Of a stretch of 64,000 nt of DNA, positions 23,531 through 35,339 are shown in pieces; positions within the stretch are counted from its first letter, which is position 1, and each line of letters begins with the position of its first letter. Where the stretch lies: the NCBI GenBank assembly GCA_021234155.1, contig JAJEKV010000004.1, positions 23,717,122 through 23,781,121 on the forward strand, written 5' to 3'. The translations under genes and the position numbers were made by a program. Under the pieces are notes generated by a model that did no database searches, was not told the DNA's origin, and saw only the letters and a program-made list of their open reading frames with translations. This stretch comes from Isoetes taiwanensis (Eukaryota; Streptophyta; Lycopodiopsida; Isoetales; Isoetaceae).

Positions 23531-24515
23531 CCGTGATTTAATACGTTAAGGTATGAATGGAGAAAGTCAATTTCGCGACCAAGGCTAGACTAAGTCTTAT
23601 TTTCTTGTGTGTGTTTGTTTAAGTGCATTTGTTGTTGCTCATTTCTAACTGTAATATATTTCTTTTGTTGTGTCTTACGGTGAAACATAGAGTTCTTAGT
23701 CCCATAGAAGCCAAAACAAGAAGGTTTGTCTTGAAAGTTAGGTATGTTTTACACACGCTATGTTATGCGTTTGATGTGAGAATGATAGCCACACTCTCAC
23801 TTTACAAATTAAGGTCAACATGGGGGCATTTGACCCCATCTTGATTTGCATGGGGCCGGATCCTTAGGAAAAACCTACACTTGGAATATTAAATTTGCAT
23901 GATACAGTGGTCACAAAAAGTACGGTACACAAAAGAGCCCTTTATGGAAAACTTTGGAAAACGAAAAACAGCAATATGTCTAACCACTACAAAATCAAAA
24001 CACACGGTATTATTGAGGCTTCAAGGAAAAGAATGTATATTACTTAAAAGTATGACTGACGAACTCACAGCCACCCGAGCGAAGTGGTAGCATAGCTTGG
24101 CGGCAATAACACTAAATCTTGAATAAAGTAATAACACTAAATCCTAAATACTAAAGAAGTAACATCTAGTATAGGATTAGAGGGGGTTTTAGCTTTGAGC
24201 CATATTTGCTAAGATAAACACGGGTACACTTTAGAGCCATAGGGTGGGAGTATAATTTTGATATATAACGTGCTAATAAAAGCATATGATACAATGGTAT
24301 TCCTAGTAGTCAACTACACCCGGACTAAGCATATATCAACAACATGTTTGTGTTACTTACAAGGAGAAAACTAGAGTAACAACATACTGAGTAGCATATT
24401 TGGTTGAAGAAAATTTATCATTAGCTCAACATTGAGGTAGAGCGGGCGAATGTTTCACCAATCAGCAGACATATATAAATAGTCTTAGGATCCCCTAGCG
24501 CAACCCTAGAGTATG
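23531..24515. other. non-coding stretch, copy A
   Basis: AT-rich, matching 52,840-53,830 in copy B. A short frame at 23,899-24,090 does not read the same in B. It may be the remnant of the upstream part of the LINE that follows, but no reverse-transcriptase motif is readable. Confidence 0.4.
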
Positions 24516-24519
24516 CAAA

Positions 24520-25330
24520 ATTGTTTGATGCACTAAGTACTTACGGCAGGAACAATGGGAATGCGTCGGTTTGGCCCGAAGATCAGGGTAGCACACCTAA
24601 ATCTTGCAGGACAACAAAACAACCTTACGTGATTCACTTTATCCAAAATCAAAATATTACAAGTGATGCAAACCTCTGAATATTTGGGAGTGGAATACTA
24701 CTATATCACATATTGGGATACTTGTATTTGACAGCGGTAGCGGCAAGTTGGAGACTTTATATACAAATCGCAGAACAACGCCACATAATAGAGCTTTTAT
24801 GACTTGCCCCACCAATCACGCTTATTGGGGTTTTGATAGGCCAGGACATTCTATATAGGTGGAAGTCATTTGCCATCTCGATTCGAAGCTTTGAATAGTG
24901 CCAAAAAGCCATTAGGCTAAAAAACTTGATCAAGTCTATAAGCTCATATAAAATTCTTCTACAAGAGATAAGGTTCTTAAGCATTGCTCTAGAATGTCAC
25001 AAATTATACTATTAGAAGGTAGTAAATATAGAAGATGCTGCATGAAACACTTTTTATACAATGGCCATGGGTCAACAACACTTTAAAGCCCTATAAAGCT
25101 AGGAGAAACAAGCCCATTTGGTTCTCCCGAGATAGAATAATGCATAGGCATGGTGCATAAGGAGTACAAAAACAATAGATGCTTATGAAGCAATGTACAG
25201 ACATTAGCACCACTGAAATGCGCCCAAGAGTGCCCGAGGATTTTTAGAGGCTTTTAAAGATAACACTACAAAAACAAAATTAATTTTTACGCAGGTGAGT
25301 ACGCTTAATGATGGCTGGGAGGGCCATAAA
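24520..25330 (+). pseudogene. LINE reverse transcriptase, C-terminal part, frame-broken copy A
   Basis: Carries the same sequence as 53,835-54,560, where LDALSTFWQDNG, SLAKTKVLLTSLGQQKQ, EYLGVEF and later LLQEIRFLSIALECHKLYYI are readable. In this copy the frames shift every few codons; AAGTACTTACGGCAGGAACA and GGGAGTGGAA mark the matching places. The K-T-K-V and Y-L-G-V-x-F boxes are typical of the end of a non-LTR reverse transcriptase. No poly(A) tail was found. Confidence 0.6.
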
Positions 25331-25339
25331 AGCCTTGAA

Positions 25340-26636
25340 TTACTTGTCTGAGATCATAGTTGATAGAGGTAGGATGTGTGTGTTAGCTATGTAGTAGATG
25401 CAGATTTGCCATTTAAAAGCCAAAAGCCAGTTTATTGGTAAATAAAAGATTAAAATAGCCAATTCTTCCTCAAGCAGTTAAGACAAAGTCAAGAGGTAAA
25501 AGAAATTGCAGAGTGGAACCAAAAAACATACCTGCTGCTTTCGCTTTCTTAAGCCTAGGAGTTGAAAATTGAGAGGCTTTCTACCATACCGAGCAGCGCT
25601 CCATGGTATATATGACAGGAAGTGGTTTCAGAATGGTAATTTTCAATTTGAAAGCAAAATAAGTCTGAAAATGCAAATACTTCAGATAAATTAATAACTA
25701 ATTGTTTACATTCATGGTGTGGGCACTGGTGTCCACTATAGGCTTTGAAAACTAGGCCTCAGAAAGCTTCATGCTCTTTGGGCTTCCATAGGTAGAAGTC
25801 TCTCGAAGAGATCTGGGTTGAAGGGCATATACGTAGGATGATTTCAAGTAGGCGCGAGGAACCCCCAGGCCGATTCTAAATGGGCGGCGGTGCGCCCAGC
25901 GCAAAGGTAAAGCGCCCAGCTAAAAATGGGAGGAGAGCTTCTGCTTGGGCTGTGAGGTAAAGCCAAGCATATGCAGCACCAGGTGCATTGCCACTTGTAA
26001 ATCGCTTGCCATGCACACTCTTTCTTTCGCAAGTTTCCCCACAAAGGAATTCTGAGAGAGGTTGCTACCAAGGCTTTGTGTAGGTCTTGGGGGTGCGTAA
26101 TAAGAGCGCATAAAAACTATCGCCTAGGTAGGGTTTTCAAAAGTGTTTGAACTGCATGATTTGGGGTTAAGGTTAACATGCTTGGTTATGGTAGAGAATA
26201 TTACGACACGCTATATACCCGACTGCATACTACGAGAAACATCCCCTACAGGCCGAAAAGAGCATCAAAATTCCTTTCCATATGCACGCTTGCAAAAGTT
26301 TCAGAAATAAACTACTTAAGATTCTAACGCCGAAAGCGCGAAATAAAACTCCGCGGCACGAAAATTCGTTCCAGAATTTAAGCAGCCCTAGGTACGTATG
26401 ATCTTTATTTAAAAGGATTGAGTCCATCTAATGATTACGCCACATGACCCGGGTGGTGTCCAGTGTTACCAGGGGTAATGATTTTGCCCATAGCAGGCTA
26501 AATTGATAATCAGTGTAAACCTGCTTGTTTGCTATCCCAGGAAGAAATGGCTTCGAAGAAAAGAGATTTGTTCCACTGGGAATAAGTGGCAGATAAGTGT
26601 ATGTCTAAAATTCAAAGGAGCTAAGTTTTAGGCTTA
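25340..26636. other. poorly matching stretch between LINE and LTR array, copy A
   Basis: Weakly alignable with 54,760-56,130. It differs from copy B far more than the DNA on its left does, with substitutions as well as indels. A GC-rich patch at 25,850-25,930 (GCGCCCAGC repeated at 25,893 and 25,912) has no clear partner. No gene recognised. Confidence 0.4.
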
Positions 26637-26831
26637 GGGTGCTTGGTCCCAAACTCTCAAGGTTTCTTCGAGGGTTCGAATCAGAGGCATCTGGGGTTTC
26701 AGTGGGTGCCTCAGCCTCAACTACAGGTTTTGTTTGAATCAGAAGAGAAATATTACTAAAGCACAGCTGTAGGGTTTTGGCACGGGGCCATCATTTCCAA
26801 GATTTGCTTCAGTCTATTCAGGAAAGCTACC
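26637..26831. mobile_element. degraded copy of the 197-bp MITE, copy A
   Basis: Begins TTA-GGGTGCTTGGTCCCA and ends near GGAAAGCTACC, with GGTGCCTCAGCCTCAA inside. This corresponds to the clean MITE at 56,133-56,329, but the terminal inverted repeats no longer match exactly. Length (about 195 bases) and position in the LTR-element interior are the same as in copy B. Confidence 0.6.
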
Positions 26832-28190
26832 AGAGGGGCGATTCTGCCCATGAAAAAAGTAGAGCTTTTCCAGTACCCGAAATACAAACAATTCATGCCG
26901 ACTAAATGCTTTGGAAAGGTAGATTCAAACATAGCGCCGAAAGGCAACTAGAATAATAAATAAGCGCATTTGTTTCCAACTGCTCCATTTGCTACCAACA
27001 TCCAAATAATTAACTTGCACTCCTCTCATTCCAATTATTTGGCCTCAGTATACAAAAATATAAAATAAAATAAATTGGCCTTGATGATGTTCGAAATCAG
27101 GTTTATCAAATGCAAACGCCTTCACTTCTTAGACAATTCGCAAGGAAAATTATATTTCCACTCCCTTGGGCGTATTTTTGAAGATTAGGGGCGTAGTATC
27201 AACTGGCTCTAGGAATGGGGCTCTCTTTGAAGGCGATTAAACCTCCAATCCCGGCAATAATGGCCGCAAAAATGGCAAAGTCAATAGGTTTTGAGAATCC
27301 TCAGTTCCTTTGCTCATTTTGGTGCGCTGCTAAAACTAAAGGAAGAGTAGTTTTTATTCTGTGTAAAACCCGCCACCTAAAGTACCTCTTCATAAATTTA
27401 GATGGATCCGTAAGGGGCTTTTGATGTGCGAGTCCTGCAGAACTTACAGAGGCATGGCTAGCAGCATATATAGGCTGTTCAGAGCACCACACCGGAATTA
27501 TGCGTTCCCGGGGGACTTCATATAAATTGTATTAGATTCCGCTTCTTCAAGAGGCCGTTCAAATAAAGCATGACTGGAGAATATATGATCTCTATTACTT
27601 CAGCAAGGTTTTTGCACTTTACGAGGGCAGGTTTTCCATTGCAACTTATTTACCATGAGTTTTAAAGGTGCCTTGTTAAAATCTTTCCCGACTTTCAGAT
27701 GGTGAAAACTAATAAGGATGCGTTCAAGCCCATTGATTCTTTAGTTGAACTAACAGCGTTCTGTCGTAACTTCTGCGGAATGGGGCTGTCGCCGACATTC
27801 AGACCTCACCATGAAATGCTTGAAATCAGGATGGCATCCAGCAACACCTGGAATCGCTGGGTACCATTTCGCGAAATTAAACAACAACCATGGAAAACTT
27901 GCTCTTTTTGCCTTGGAAGGGCTCCTCAAAATAATGGTTTGAGATTGTTGAATATCCACGCCCCTTGTATTTCCATCGTGGTATTCGAATTTCTTATCAA
28001 TGATTAATGAACACGATAATTTCATCCATTTCGTTACGTTATCAACTCATGCTTCGGCATGATTCCAGATTTAATGGGCGGCTTCGGTTGCGGTATCTGA
28101 TATAAGCTAGGATATCTAGAACTTCCACCGAGATTCGTTATAGGGTTTTAGTTGAACATTTCCTCTTACGCCAATCATACATATGTTTTA
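26832..28190. mobile_element. LTR-array interior with degraded processed retrocopy, copy A
   Basis: Aligns in order with 56,330-57,911. It includes ATGATCTCTATTACTTCAGC then GGTTTTTGCACTTTACGAGGGC (about 27,585-27,630), in place of the target site and T-tract of the clean copy, and GGTTTGAGATTGTTGAATATCCACG (27,937-27,961) at the other end of the retrocopy. Substitutions are so dense that the 13-bp target duplication is not recognisable here. No open frame is shared with copy B. Confidence 0.45.
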
Positions 28191-28870
28191 ACGATATATT
28201 TCTTGTAGCACATTTCGGTGGCGTAGAGGAAGGATTTAAATTCGAAACCCAACTTGGCAGGCTCCTCCTCTGGCGTGAACGCCAAGGCAGGGGAAAGGGG
28301 CATGCCTAGAAGTTACTACATCCACACACCACTGCAGGGAAACTTCGGCCATCACTGGTGGGCTGCTTGGAGACCCCTCCCCAGAGGCTGGTTGAGCTCC
28401 ACATTCTCCCTAAACTTCAGTATTTTGGTAATGGTACATTTCGCCATTTCATGCAGGTATGGCGTTTCCTCTTTAGACTTGGTCATGTTTCATTTGTTAG
28501 CTTGAAGCATTCCTCCATAGGATTGCACATGCACATGATTATGAAATAAGTTTTCAGAATGTATGAAGGCAAGGTACGGGGTCCCTATTTGTCGAGATTG
28601 CTCAGTGCGTAGGTAGATAAAACTTGGCTGATGGCGAAGGGATGATGGTGGCTCGAAGCTTGGATTGAATTGTTTCCTGATTCATCAATATATCAGTGAG
28701 GAAAATAAGTCAAGCCTATTTGGAAGATTCATTTTCCACTTCATTCACCATTTGAATTCAATAACTAAACTTTTTGCTGCGTTGTGTTTTGGAGCCGTTT
28801 CTAGCACAACGAAATAAGTAGGGTCGCTTCACTAATATCGAAATTAAGTGCAGTTTGACGGGTCCCGGGG
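28190..28870. repeat. LTR of the non-autonomous element, degraded, copy A
   Basis: Matches the 742-bp LTR at 57,912-58,653 in order: GGTGGCGTAGAGGAAGGATTT, the GGCTGGTTGAGCTCCACATTC segment, CAGTATTTTGGTAATGG, and GCTTGGATTGAATTGTTTCC. Neither the TGTGACACC start nor the TGGTATCAGAGC primer site directly behind it is intact here; the latter position reads GTTGCGCAGAGATCAAACTGG. Confidence 0.5.
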
Positions 28871-30244
28871 TTGCGCAGAGATCAAACTGGGCGGGGCTCT
28901 ACACCGGGTTTATTCATGGGAGGCAGCCATTTGGATCTTTTGGGTGGGCCGACATTCATTGGCCGCGGGTAGCTGAAGGGCCGGAATTACGTCGTCAGTC
29001 ACGGCGCCTAGCTTGTTTGCATACCTGCGTGGAAGAGATTTATTCCACTCTGGGATCAAAATTGCTGCAGGTATGAGGAGCGATTTTCCGGTTGAAAGTG
29101 GGGAAAAGCATCCAGTTTCGCGATGTCCTGCGAGAACTCCAAATTCTAAGCGGTAGATGTCGAAATTACAGCGGAAGGCGGTGCGGTGGCGGGTGGCGTA
29201 GCGCGGGAACTCAAGAGGCAATATGAGGATGATGAAAAACAGTCGTACCGATAGTTTTTCTTATGTTTAGTTATTCTGTCTGTCTAAATGTATTAACTTT
29301 TGCCTTTTTTTCTATCTATTTGAACTTGTTCTTTTGCCAACAAGTTGTTGACTAATAGTAGCGAAAATACAAAGTAAATAACGCATGGTATTGAGATGCT
29401 TGGTAAGATGCGCTTAAGAATAGATCGGTTAGATATGGGACACAATATGGATTGCTTGAAGATGGTCTAACTAGGAGAGGAATTTAATTTCATGTGTGAA
29501 GCATTTTTAAGGATTGAATAAAATATATTTATTGCCTCACAGAGATGGGGCATATCTTGGAGGGGAAATGGTCTAGCATAAATACTAAGCACTCTGTCGT
29601 CCTCCACATCTAACGATATAATAAGGTCTACAATGGAGTTTTGAATGCTTCATATTGATTTGCGTCATTTTAATTGCTAGCTAAGGAAAGTGGGGTTGCA
29701 ATCTGAAATATTAAAAGGCATCATTTTTTAAACAATGGGTATTTATAGATGGATGGATCATGTGGGAACTTTGAGTGTTAAGAGTCGTGAGAAGCTTACG
29801 GGGGCTTCGGACTACTGGCTATAACGCCTTATCAGAGCTTTGTTGGGCTACTAAGGAATGGTTGAGGACTTTATAGCAAAATTGTCTGCGGTCGCTACTA
29901 GGGAAATGGACCAAAAGTAAGCTTTGCGTATTGGAATCTTGCGATCTCTATTTTGTTCAACAAAGTGATTTTGATTTACATGTGGTCCACTTCTCATCAC
30001 TAAGCTTCGCTTCCCTGGCGCTGTTAAGTTGTACATGGGCAGCTTCGGCAAGGAGTAAAATCTAGGCACGTGGATAACAAATATCTAATGAACTTTTACG
30101 TAATAGTACGGGTCTTTTGGTGCTTTATGCATTATCTTAGTATGTCTTGGATCCACTTGCAGTCGGACTTCGTTTAGTGCGGTCTAGGATTTGTTCGAAC
30201 ATTCACATGTTATCTATGTTTCTTTGATATATATTCCTTTGTGC
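28871..30244. mobile_element. interior of the non-autonomous LTR element, copy A
   Basis: Corresponds to 58,654-60,007. The left 350 bases are heavily altered. From about 29,210 on it is close to copy B, including GTTCAACAAAGTGATTTTGA near 29,955, the unfilled target site of the retrocopy that occupies the neighbouring interior. No protein domain. Confidence 0.6.
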
Positions 30245-30300
30245 TGTGACACACCAAGTGTGGCATCGAGATGTACTCTGAGAGTTAGGTGAAGAACTTT
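30245..30300. other. junction between the two 29.65-kb copies
   Basis: TGTGACACACCAAGTGTGGCATCGAG (30,245-30,270) is the start of an LTR as at 60,008. Within about 20 bases the sequence changes to gypsy RNase H upstream DNA (GAAGAACTTTGCTAAGATAACAG, matching about 613-640). The change joins the right end of copy A to the left end of copy B. The only shared sequence I see at the joint is a short AAGAACTTT-like word. Confidence 0.7.
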
Positions 30301-32334
30301 GCTAAGATAACAGCCGGATTAGCAGGACTGGCAGGCGAGGAGAGGTGAAAGATTGGGTAGAGCGGTGTTGGCACAAGAAAGCCCAAAAGGGGTTTGGGCT
30401 GAAGGAAGCTTTAACAACAGCCCGGTTTAACCTAGGACGGGAAAGATAAAACAACTAGCAGTCTGATAAGATAGCTCTGGTCGCGGTGCTTATCTGAAAT
30501 GATGTGTGTATGATTCCGGGGAAGATGAGCGGCAGGGCGCTACCCAACGCCGCGATGGCGGGGAGTTGCTGGGTTGTCGGGCATTAAGAATATAAGGCAT
30601 TATCTCTTGGGAAGGAAGTTCGATTGGATCAAACGTGACCTCAATATGTATTCGCATAACCACACACCTTAATGCGAAGTGAGGAGATGATTGGAGTTCC
30701 TCGAAGAATATGACTTTGATATAGTCTACAAGCGGGAAGCTCAATGTAGTGGCGGAATCGCGGCTTTCAGGCATCCGAGCAACTAGAGTGCATTGCTGTC
30801 ACGATTTGGCCTCTCCGGCAACTTTGGTAAGAGGATTGAAGAGTCCTTGCCAGCGAGGGCTGATGATTTCAAGAGGTATGGGCAAGCCTTTCTAAGGAGG
30901 CTAGAGCAGTGAGATAAAGAAGCGGAGGCCTTCAAGCATTATAAGAAGGAGAGCAACTTTGTTATACCATAAGAACAAGTTGTCGCGTGTAGAATCATCG
31001 GTGTAAGGAAGTTGATCCTCCATGACCGCTACTTGACCCAATAGGCCATGCGGGATTCATGAAAACATATTTCAAAGTCATAGCTGACTATTATTGGCCA
31101 GGAATGAAGAAGCAAAATAACAAGCTACATCAAGGAATGCCGATATGCCCGGTAGGGCGAAAGTAGGAGGCGGCCGAATTCGAGGGCATTAGAGCCATTA
31201 CTTGATGCCAAGCGCTAAGTGGGAGGTAATCGACATGGATTTCATCGGGACTCCCAGAATGATGAGAGGCAAGGATGCCTTAATGGTAGTGGTGCGACAA
31301 GTTAGCCGAAGATGGCATTTTGTGCCTTACGGGGCTCTGAGGATACAGACCATGGATCTGACAAAGCTCTTCACCAAAGAGATCTTGGGCTTCATGGCAT
31401 GCCAAGGAGATCATCTCCGACGAGGATCCAAAGTTCATGGGTGCCTTTTGGCAAGACCTCTTTCACGGCGATCAGACGAAGCTATCCATGAAACGCGGCA
31501 TATCATCCTCGGGCCGGATGGCGAGGCAGAGGCCCGGACCAGCGGATTTTTAGGGGACATACTTTCGAAACTATATGCGGAATAAGGTATGTATGGGAAG
31601 AATTTATTCACTTGGTGGGTTGCATACAATAGCGCAAAGGGAATCATCCCAAATGTCATGGATTTATGATCAATTCTGACTGCTCCATTGCCTAACTCGG
31701 ACGCCTTGGCACAACCGGTGTCAAAAGTGGAAGTTTATGCAGCAGATGTTGGCCGATATGCAGCAACTGGGTAAGAAGAAGTTAAGTGGCTATCTGCTAG
31801 CGAAGAAGTCGTCAAAAGAGCATGGCAAACGACAAGCATCGAAACGAAGAGAGTTCGTTGGAGATGATGTTTGGCTCAAGATTAAGGTGAAGCGTGGCTT
31901 CGGGATGAAGCAATTGCAAAAGCTTGCTCCAAGGTGGGCTGGACCTTTCGAGTTTGAAGTCGAGCCTAGGCAATCAAGCCTACAAGCTAGACTCTTGACA
32001 CACCTAAAGATTCATAAGGTCTTCCCGTGAGTTTGCTGAAGAGCATACCCCAAATCAGTAGCCGAAGTCTTGGATTATGTATTTGTTGGAAATGATGGAG
32101 GAACAATTTGGAAATAGTCGAATTGATTCTTGATAAAGCTTTCAAGAAAAACGAGGAGATCGAGAATTCCCTCGATTATTTGGTCAAGTGGAAACACTTA
32201 CCATTGGAAGGCATGCGTGGACTTAAGAAAGAAAAAAGTAAAAGCCGGTACCCACCGGTTTATGGAGCAATGGGACAAGAAGGTCATCTCCAAGAAATCG
32301 CTTTCGGGCATGTCGATTTGTGTAGGTTAATGCT
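30300..32334 (+). pseudogene. gypsy RNase H, integrase and chromodomain, copy B
   Basis: Repeats the order seen at 690-2,700. RNase H is in pieces (EYDFDIVYK near 30,703-30,730). The integrase core reads KWEVIDMDFIGTPRMMRGKD, then HFVPYGA (31,212-31,340), followed by a frameshift. A 97-codon stretch from 31,737 includes DDVWLKIKVKRGFGMKQLQK, LAPRWAGPFE and THLKIHKVFP. The chromodomain (32,108-32,290) is the best piece, with LILDKAFKKNEE, DYLVKWKHLPLEG and, after it, VYGAMGQEGHL. The reverse transcriptase is absent because the duplication starts downstream of it. Not translatable as given. Confidence 0.85.
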
Positions 32335-33183
32335 TTGTATAGTTAAGATTAATCTCACGATGCCACTCACGCTTAGTATGGGTCATCGCGTTGTCACCGG
32401 CGATGGGACCACTACTGGTGATCTCTAGGGATGGTGTAATGTCAATGTAGGCATGGCCGCGTTTCCACTTGGGGCGAGTGGAAGGTAGATTAGAAAGTCT
32501 ACTTCTGTCGGAAGAGGCGACCTCGAAAGGAGGTCATTGAGGAATGCATTCATAGGGAAAAGCACCTTTAGCCCATATATGCTTTGATAGGAGGAATCTA
32601 TCCTGCGCCCCCCACGCGAGAAGGATATCCTCCAACTGGCAACTAGAGGTGTAGGCATGGCGGCATATAGGCATGTAGGCAACGCCTCCGTGACCATAAT
32701 GGAAGATTCACCCTCTTCCTATCTTGGGAGATTAGCCATGCATCCATGTAGATAGGTGGGGTGGTCACCATATAACCAAAAAATTTTAATTAATAATTAA
32801 ATGGTACTAGCGTAGTGTCGACCAAGAGCCCGGTGGCCCTGGGAGGGGCAAGGTCGTCGACGGAAGACTTACAACACAAATTTTGTTGGAATGTATTTGC
32901 AAGGAATGAAGAGAATGCCTCGAGCGTTAATTTTAAATTTTGATAAACTTATCGTAATGTTAAGTGAAGTTTGGAGTAATTTGTCTAGTAATGTATGGAA
33001 TTGATAAGTTATTTCATAATATAATGATGTAGTAATGTCATAAAAAATATTACCTTGAGGTAATTGTAATAAAATGTATTATAGGAGTATATACATTATG
33101 CATCGAGGTTGATTGCGGGTTAGGAAGATTCAAGGTGGGAGAACCCGCGATGCTGGGGACGGCATCATTTCAAGGTGGGAGAA
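32335..33183 (+). other. 3' non-coding internal region and polypurine tract of gypsy copy B
   Basis: Same content as 2,700-3,555, with CAAGGTGGGAGAACC near 33,131 and CAAGGTGGGAGAA directly before the LTR. No coding signal. Confidence 0.6.
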
Positions 33184-34907
33184 TGTGGCGTTCCAAAGAC
33201 GATTATCACACCTCGGGGCGATACCAATAATGCTAATGCCCGTCCGCGGCGTGCACCACACCGGATTGGCGTTAATGCGTAGCGTATAGCCAAGTGGGTA
33301 GCCCTAGGGGGCAACTTGCTAAGAATGTGCATTGAGTATTAATGTGCACATTTTCCAATGTACACATTAATGTGGGCACACATTTCCATGTGGCCACTTG
33401 ATGCCAAGTGGGCCATACCCATAGGTGCAAAGTAATGTGCACATTTTCCAATGTACACATTCATTCATTTAATGCACACACATTTCCATGTGAGCACATT
33501 TGGGTGCCACATTTCCATGTGGGCACATTTGGCCACCCTAGCCCTTAAAGGCAAGTGGGCCCATTACCAATTATCCCACATGCCAAAGGGGATAATTGGA
33601 AACCCTAGCCACCCCCTTGTCTATATAGGGTAGGAAACCCCAACTAACCTAAATTTTCGATTTTAGGGTTTGAGAACTACGTTTTTAGTACCTCAGCGGT
33701 AAAGCAGCATCCGAACTTCTGCTTGGGAGAATTACATCCTTAGTTTCTATAGAGATTGGCGTTCAGCCAGGATGGTGTTCAGTCGGGGAGGGAGCCCCTC
33801 AAGGATCAGGTATTTGGCAATTAGATAGTCTAAACCCTATTTTAGGCATTGAATGGAGTAGGTTTAGCCTATTAGATTTGCCCATAAACCCTCTAGAACT
33901 CTAGATGGCGATTCTAACTAAAAGAACCTAACTCTATGATATAGATTAGATCTTGTTCTTTAGTTCTTAAATGATGTATATGGATGATGTATCTCTGTGA
34001 ACTCCTTGTATTGGGAAGGGGGTAGAGACCTAAAGCTTGGTAGTAGATGCTCCTAGATTAGCCTCTCTAGCACACTATAGATGACCTGCGTACAATAGCC
34101 CTTTGTGTTGTGTTCTTAGGGGTGGAACCCGGTTTGATAAGGGTGGTTTGTGTCCATGGCGGTTGCTCTCGGGGATGTAAAGTCTACCGGAGAGCACTGT
34201 GGCGACTAGCGCTTAATACTTTCGAGGGGACTGCGTGCACCTGAGTATGAGTTGACACCGTTGGGGATAAGCCGTGCACTGGCGGCGGTGCCACCAGGGT
34301 TTCGGTAGAGGCCCTATTGTAGTGGTTGTCTTTGCACTTGGGGGGGACCGTGCGTGGTGGTAGTTCCCTTCAAGTGGGTTAAAGTCAGTGGGGCCGGTTG
34401 GTGTCCTCTAGAATGCACTTTGCTATGGCATTGATCATCACGGTGGGGAGAGACCTCCCTACACGCCTCATCAGTGCGGGGAGATGTAACTTTGGCTATA
34501 GCCCCTTTGGCTATGATCCGGGCTACGGTCCAACCAGGAAGTTCTTCAACCTATCTGCAAAGTATGTAAGGAGGGCGGATGGAGTGGACAACCCTAAGCC
34601 ATGTTCTTATGCCGGCCAAATCCATTGCCATGAATGCATGCGCAATGAACTCGGAGACCCAAGCGTCGATCATCCTTTGATGCGAGCCTTGGGTAGGATT
34701 CCCTATGTGATGTCTTGATCTTTGTCTATCACGGATATGTGGAGGCCATCCGTGATGGTCATATGATGTTGATGTATGTGCTAACTGACATGTATGTTTT
34801 ACTTCCGCAGCTAGGTAGGCCCGAGGGAGGCGAGTGCAATGACCCTTCCACTCTTCCCCTTTGGAACCCGAATCCCGCGGTTGCGGTGTCATGTGGAGGG
34901 CCGTATG
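33184..34907 (+). repeat. gypsy 3' LTR, copy B
   Basis: Begins TGTGGCGTTCCAAAGACG after the purine tract (copy A reads TGACGCGTTCAAAGAC). It has the repeat blocks at 33,341 and 33,434 with the same AATGTGCACATT palindromes, the 11-bp inverted repeat at 33,567-33,599, and the TATATAGGG box at 33,622-33,630. The right edge is undetermined for the same reason as in copy A. No gene in the rest. Confidence 0.5.
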
Positions 34908-35280
34908 ATAGCATGGCCGGTATGGGGGATGAACTCCTGTTTGTATACACGGTGAGGGGCAATCGATTATACAGTAGGACGTCCGCGGTGGTATGAGCTA
35001 TGTTCTTGGAGACCAAAGAGCAAAGCACCGCCATGTTCCCGATAGCACTAACTGATAGGATCCTCAAACCTCGAAAAATGAGAAAATTTTTTCTCATTTT
35101 TGTAGTTTATGCTAAGCTAGTAAAGTTAAAAGAATAGAACGTAAAAGACTAAAATTGATGAGCCAACATCCAAAAGTAGGGTGGTCTCACCACGTCATAT
35201 GTATTAGCATGGATTTGGTATGGGGGATGAACTCTGTTTTGTATCACCCGGTGAGGGCAATCAGGTATGCAGTAGGGGCG
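34908..35280. repeat. direct repeat pair flanking a near-perfect palindrome, copy B
   Basis: The repeats lie at 34,908-34,982 and 35,203-35,280. The palindrome at 35,074-35,101 reads AAAAATGAGAAAA then TTTTTTCTCATTTTT, two bases unequal at the centre compared with copy A. Confidence 0.65.
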
Positions 35281-35339
35281 AATCAAAGATGAGGATTAGT
35301 GGCTCGTTTAGGCATAAGAAATGCAAGAGGTCAGCCTTA

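Noticed and set aside
27699-28025. Overlapping 102- and 91-codon frames
   Set aside because: This is the degraded copy A of the processed retrocopy; neither frame matches the coding tail seen in the clean copy.
34398-35097. Several 90-113-codon frames on both strands right of LTR copy B
   Set aside because: They overlap each other on opposite strands, include the palindrome segment, and are broken in copy A.
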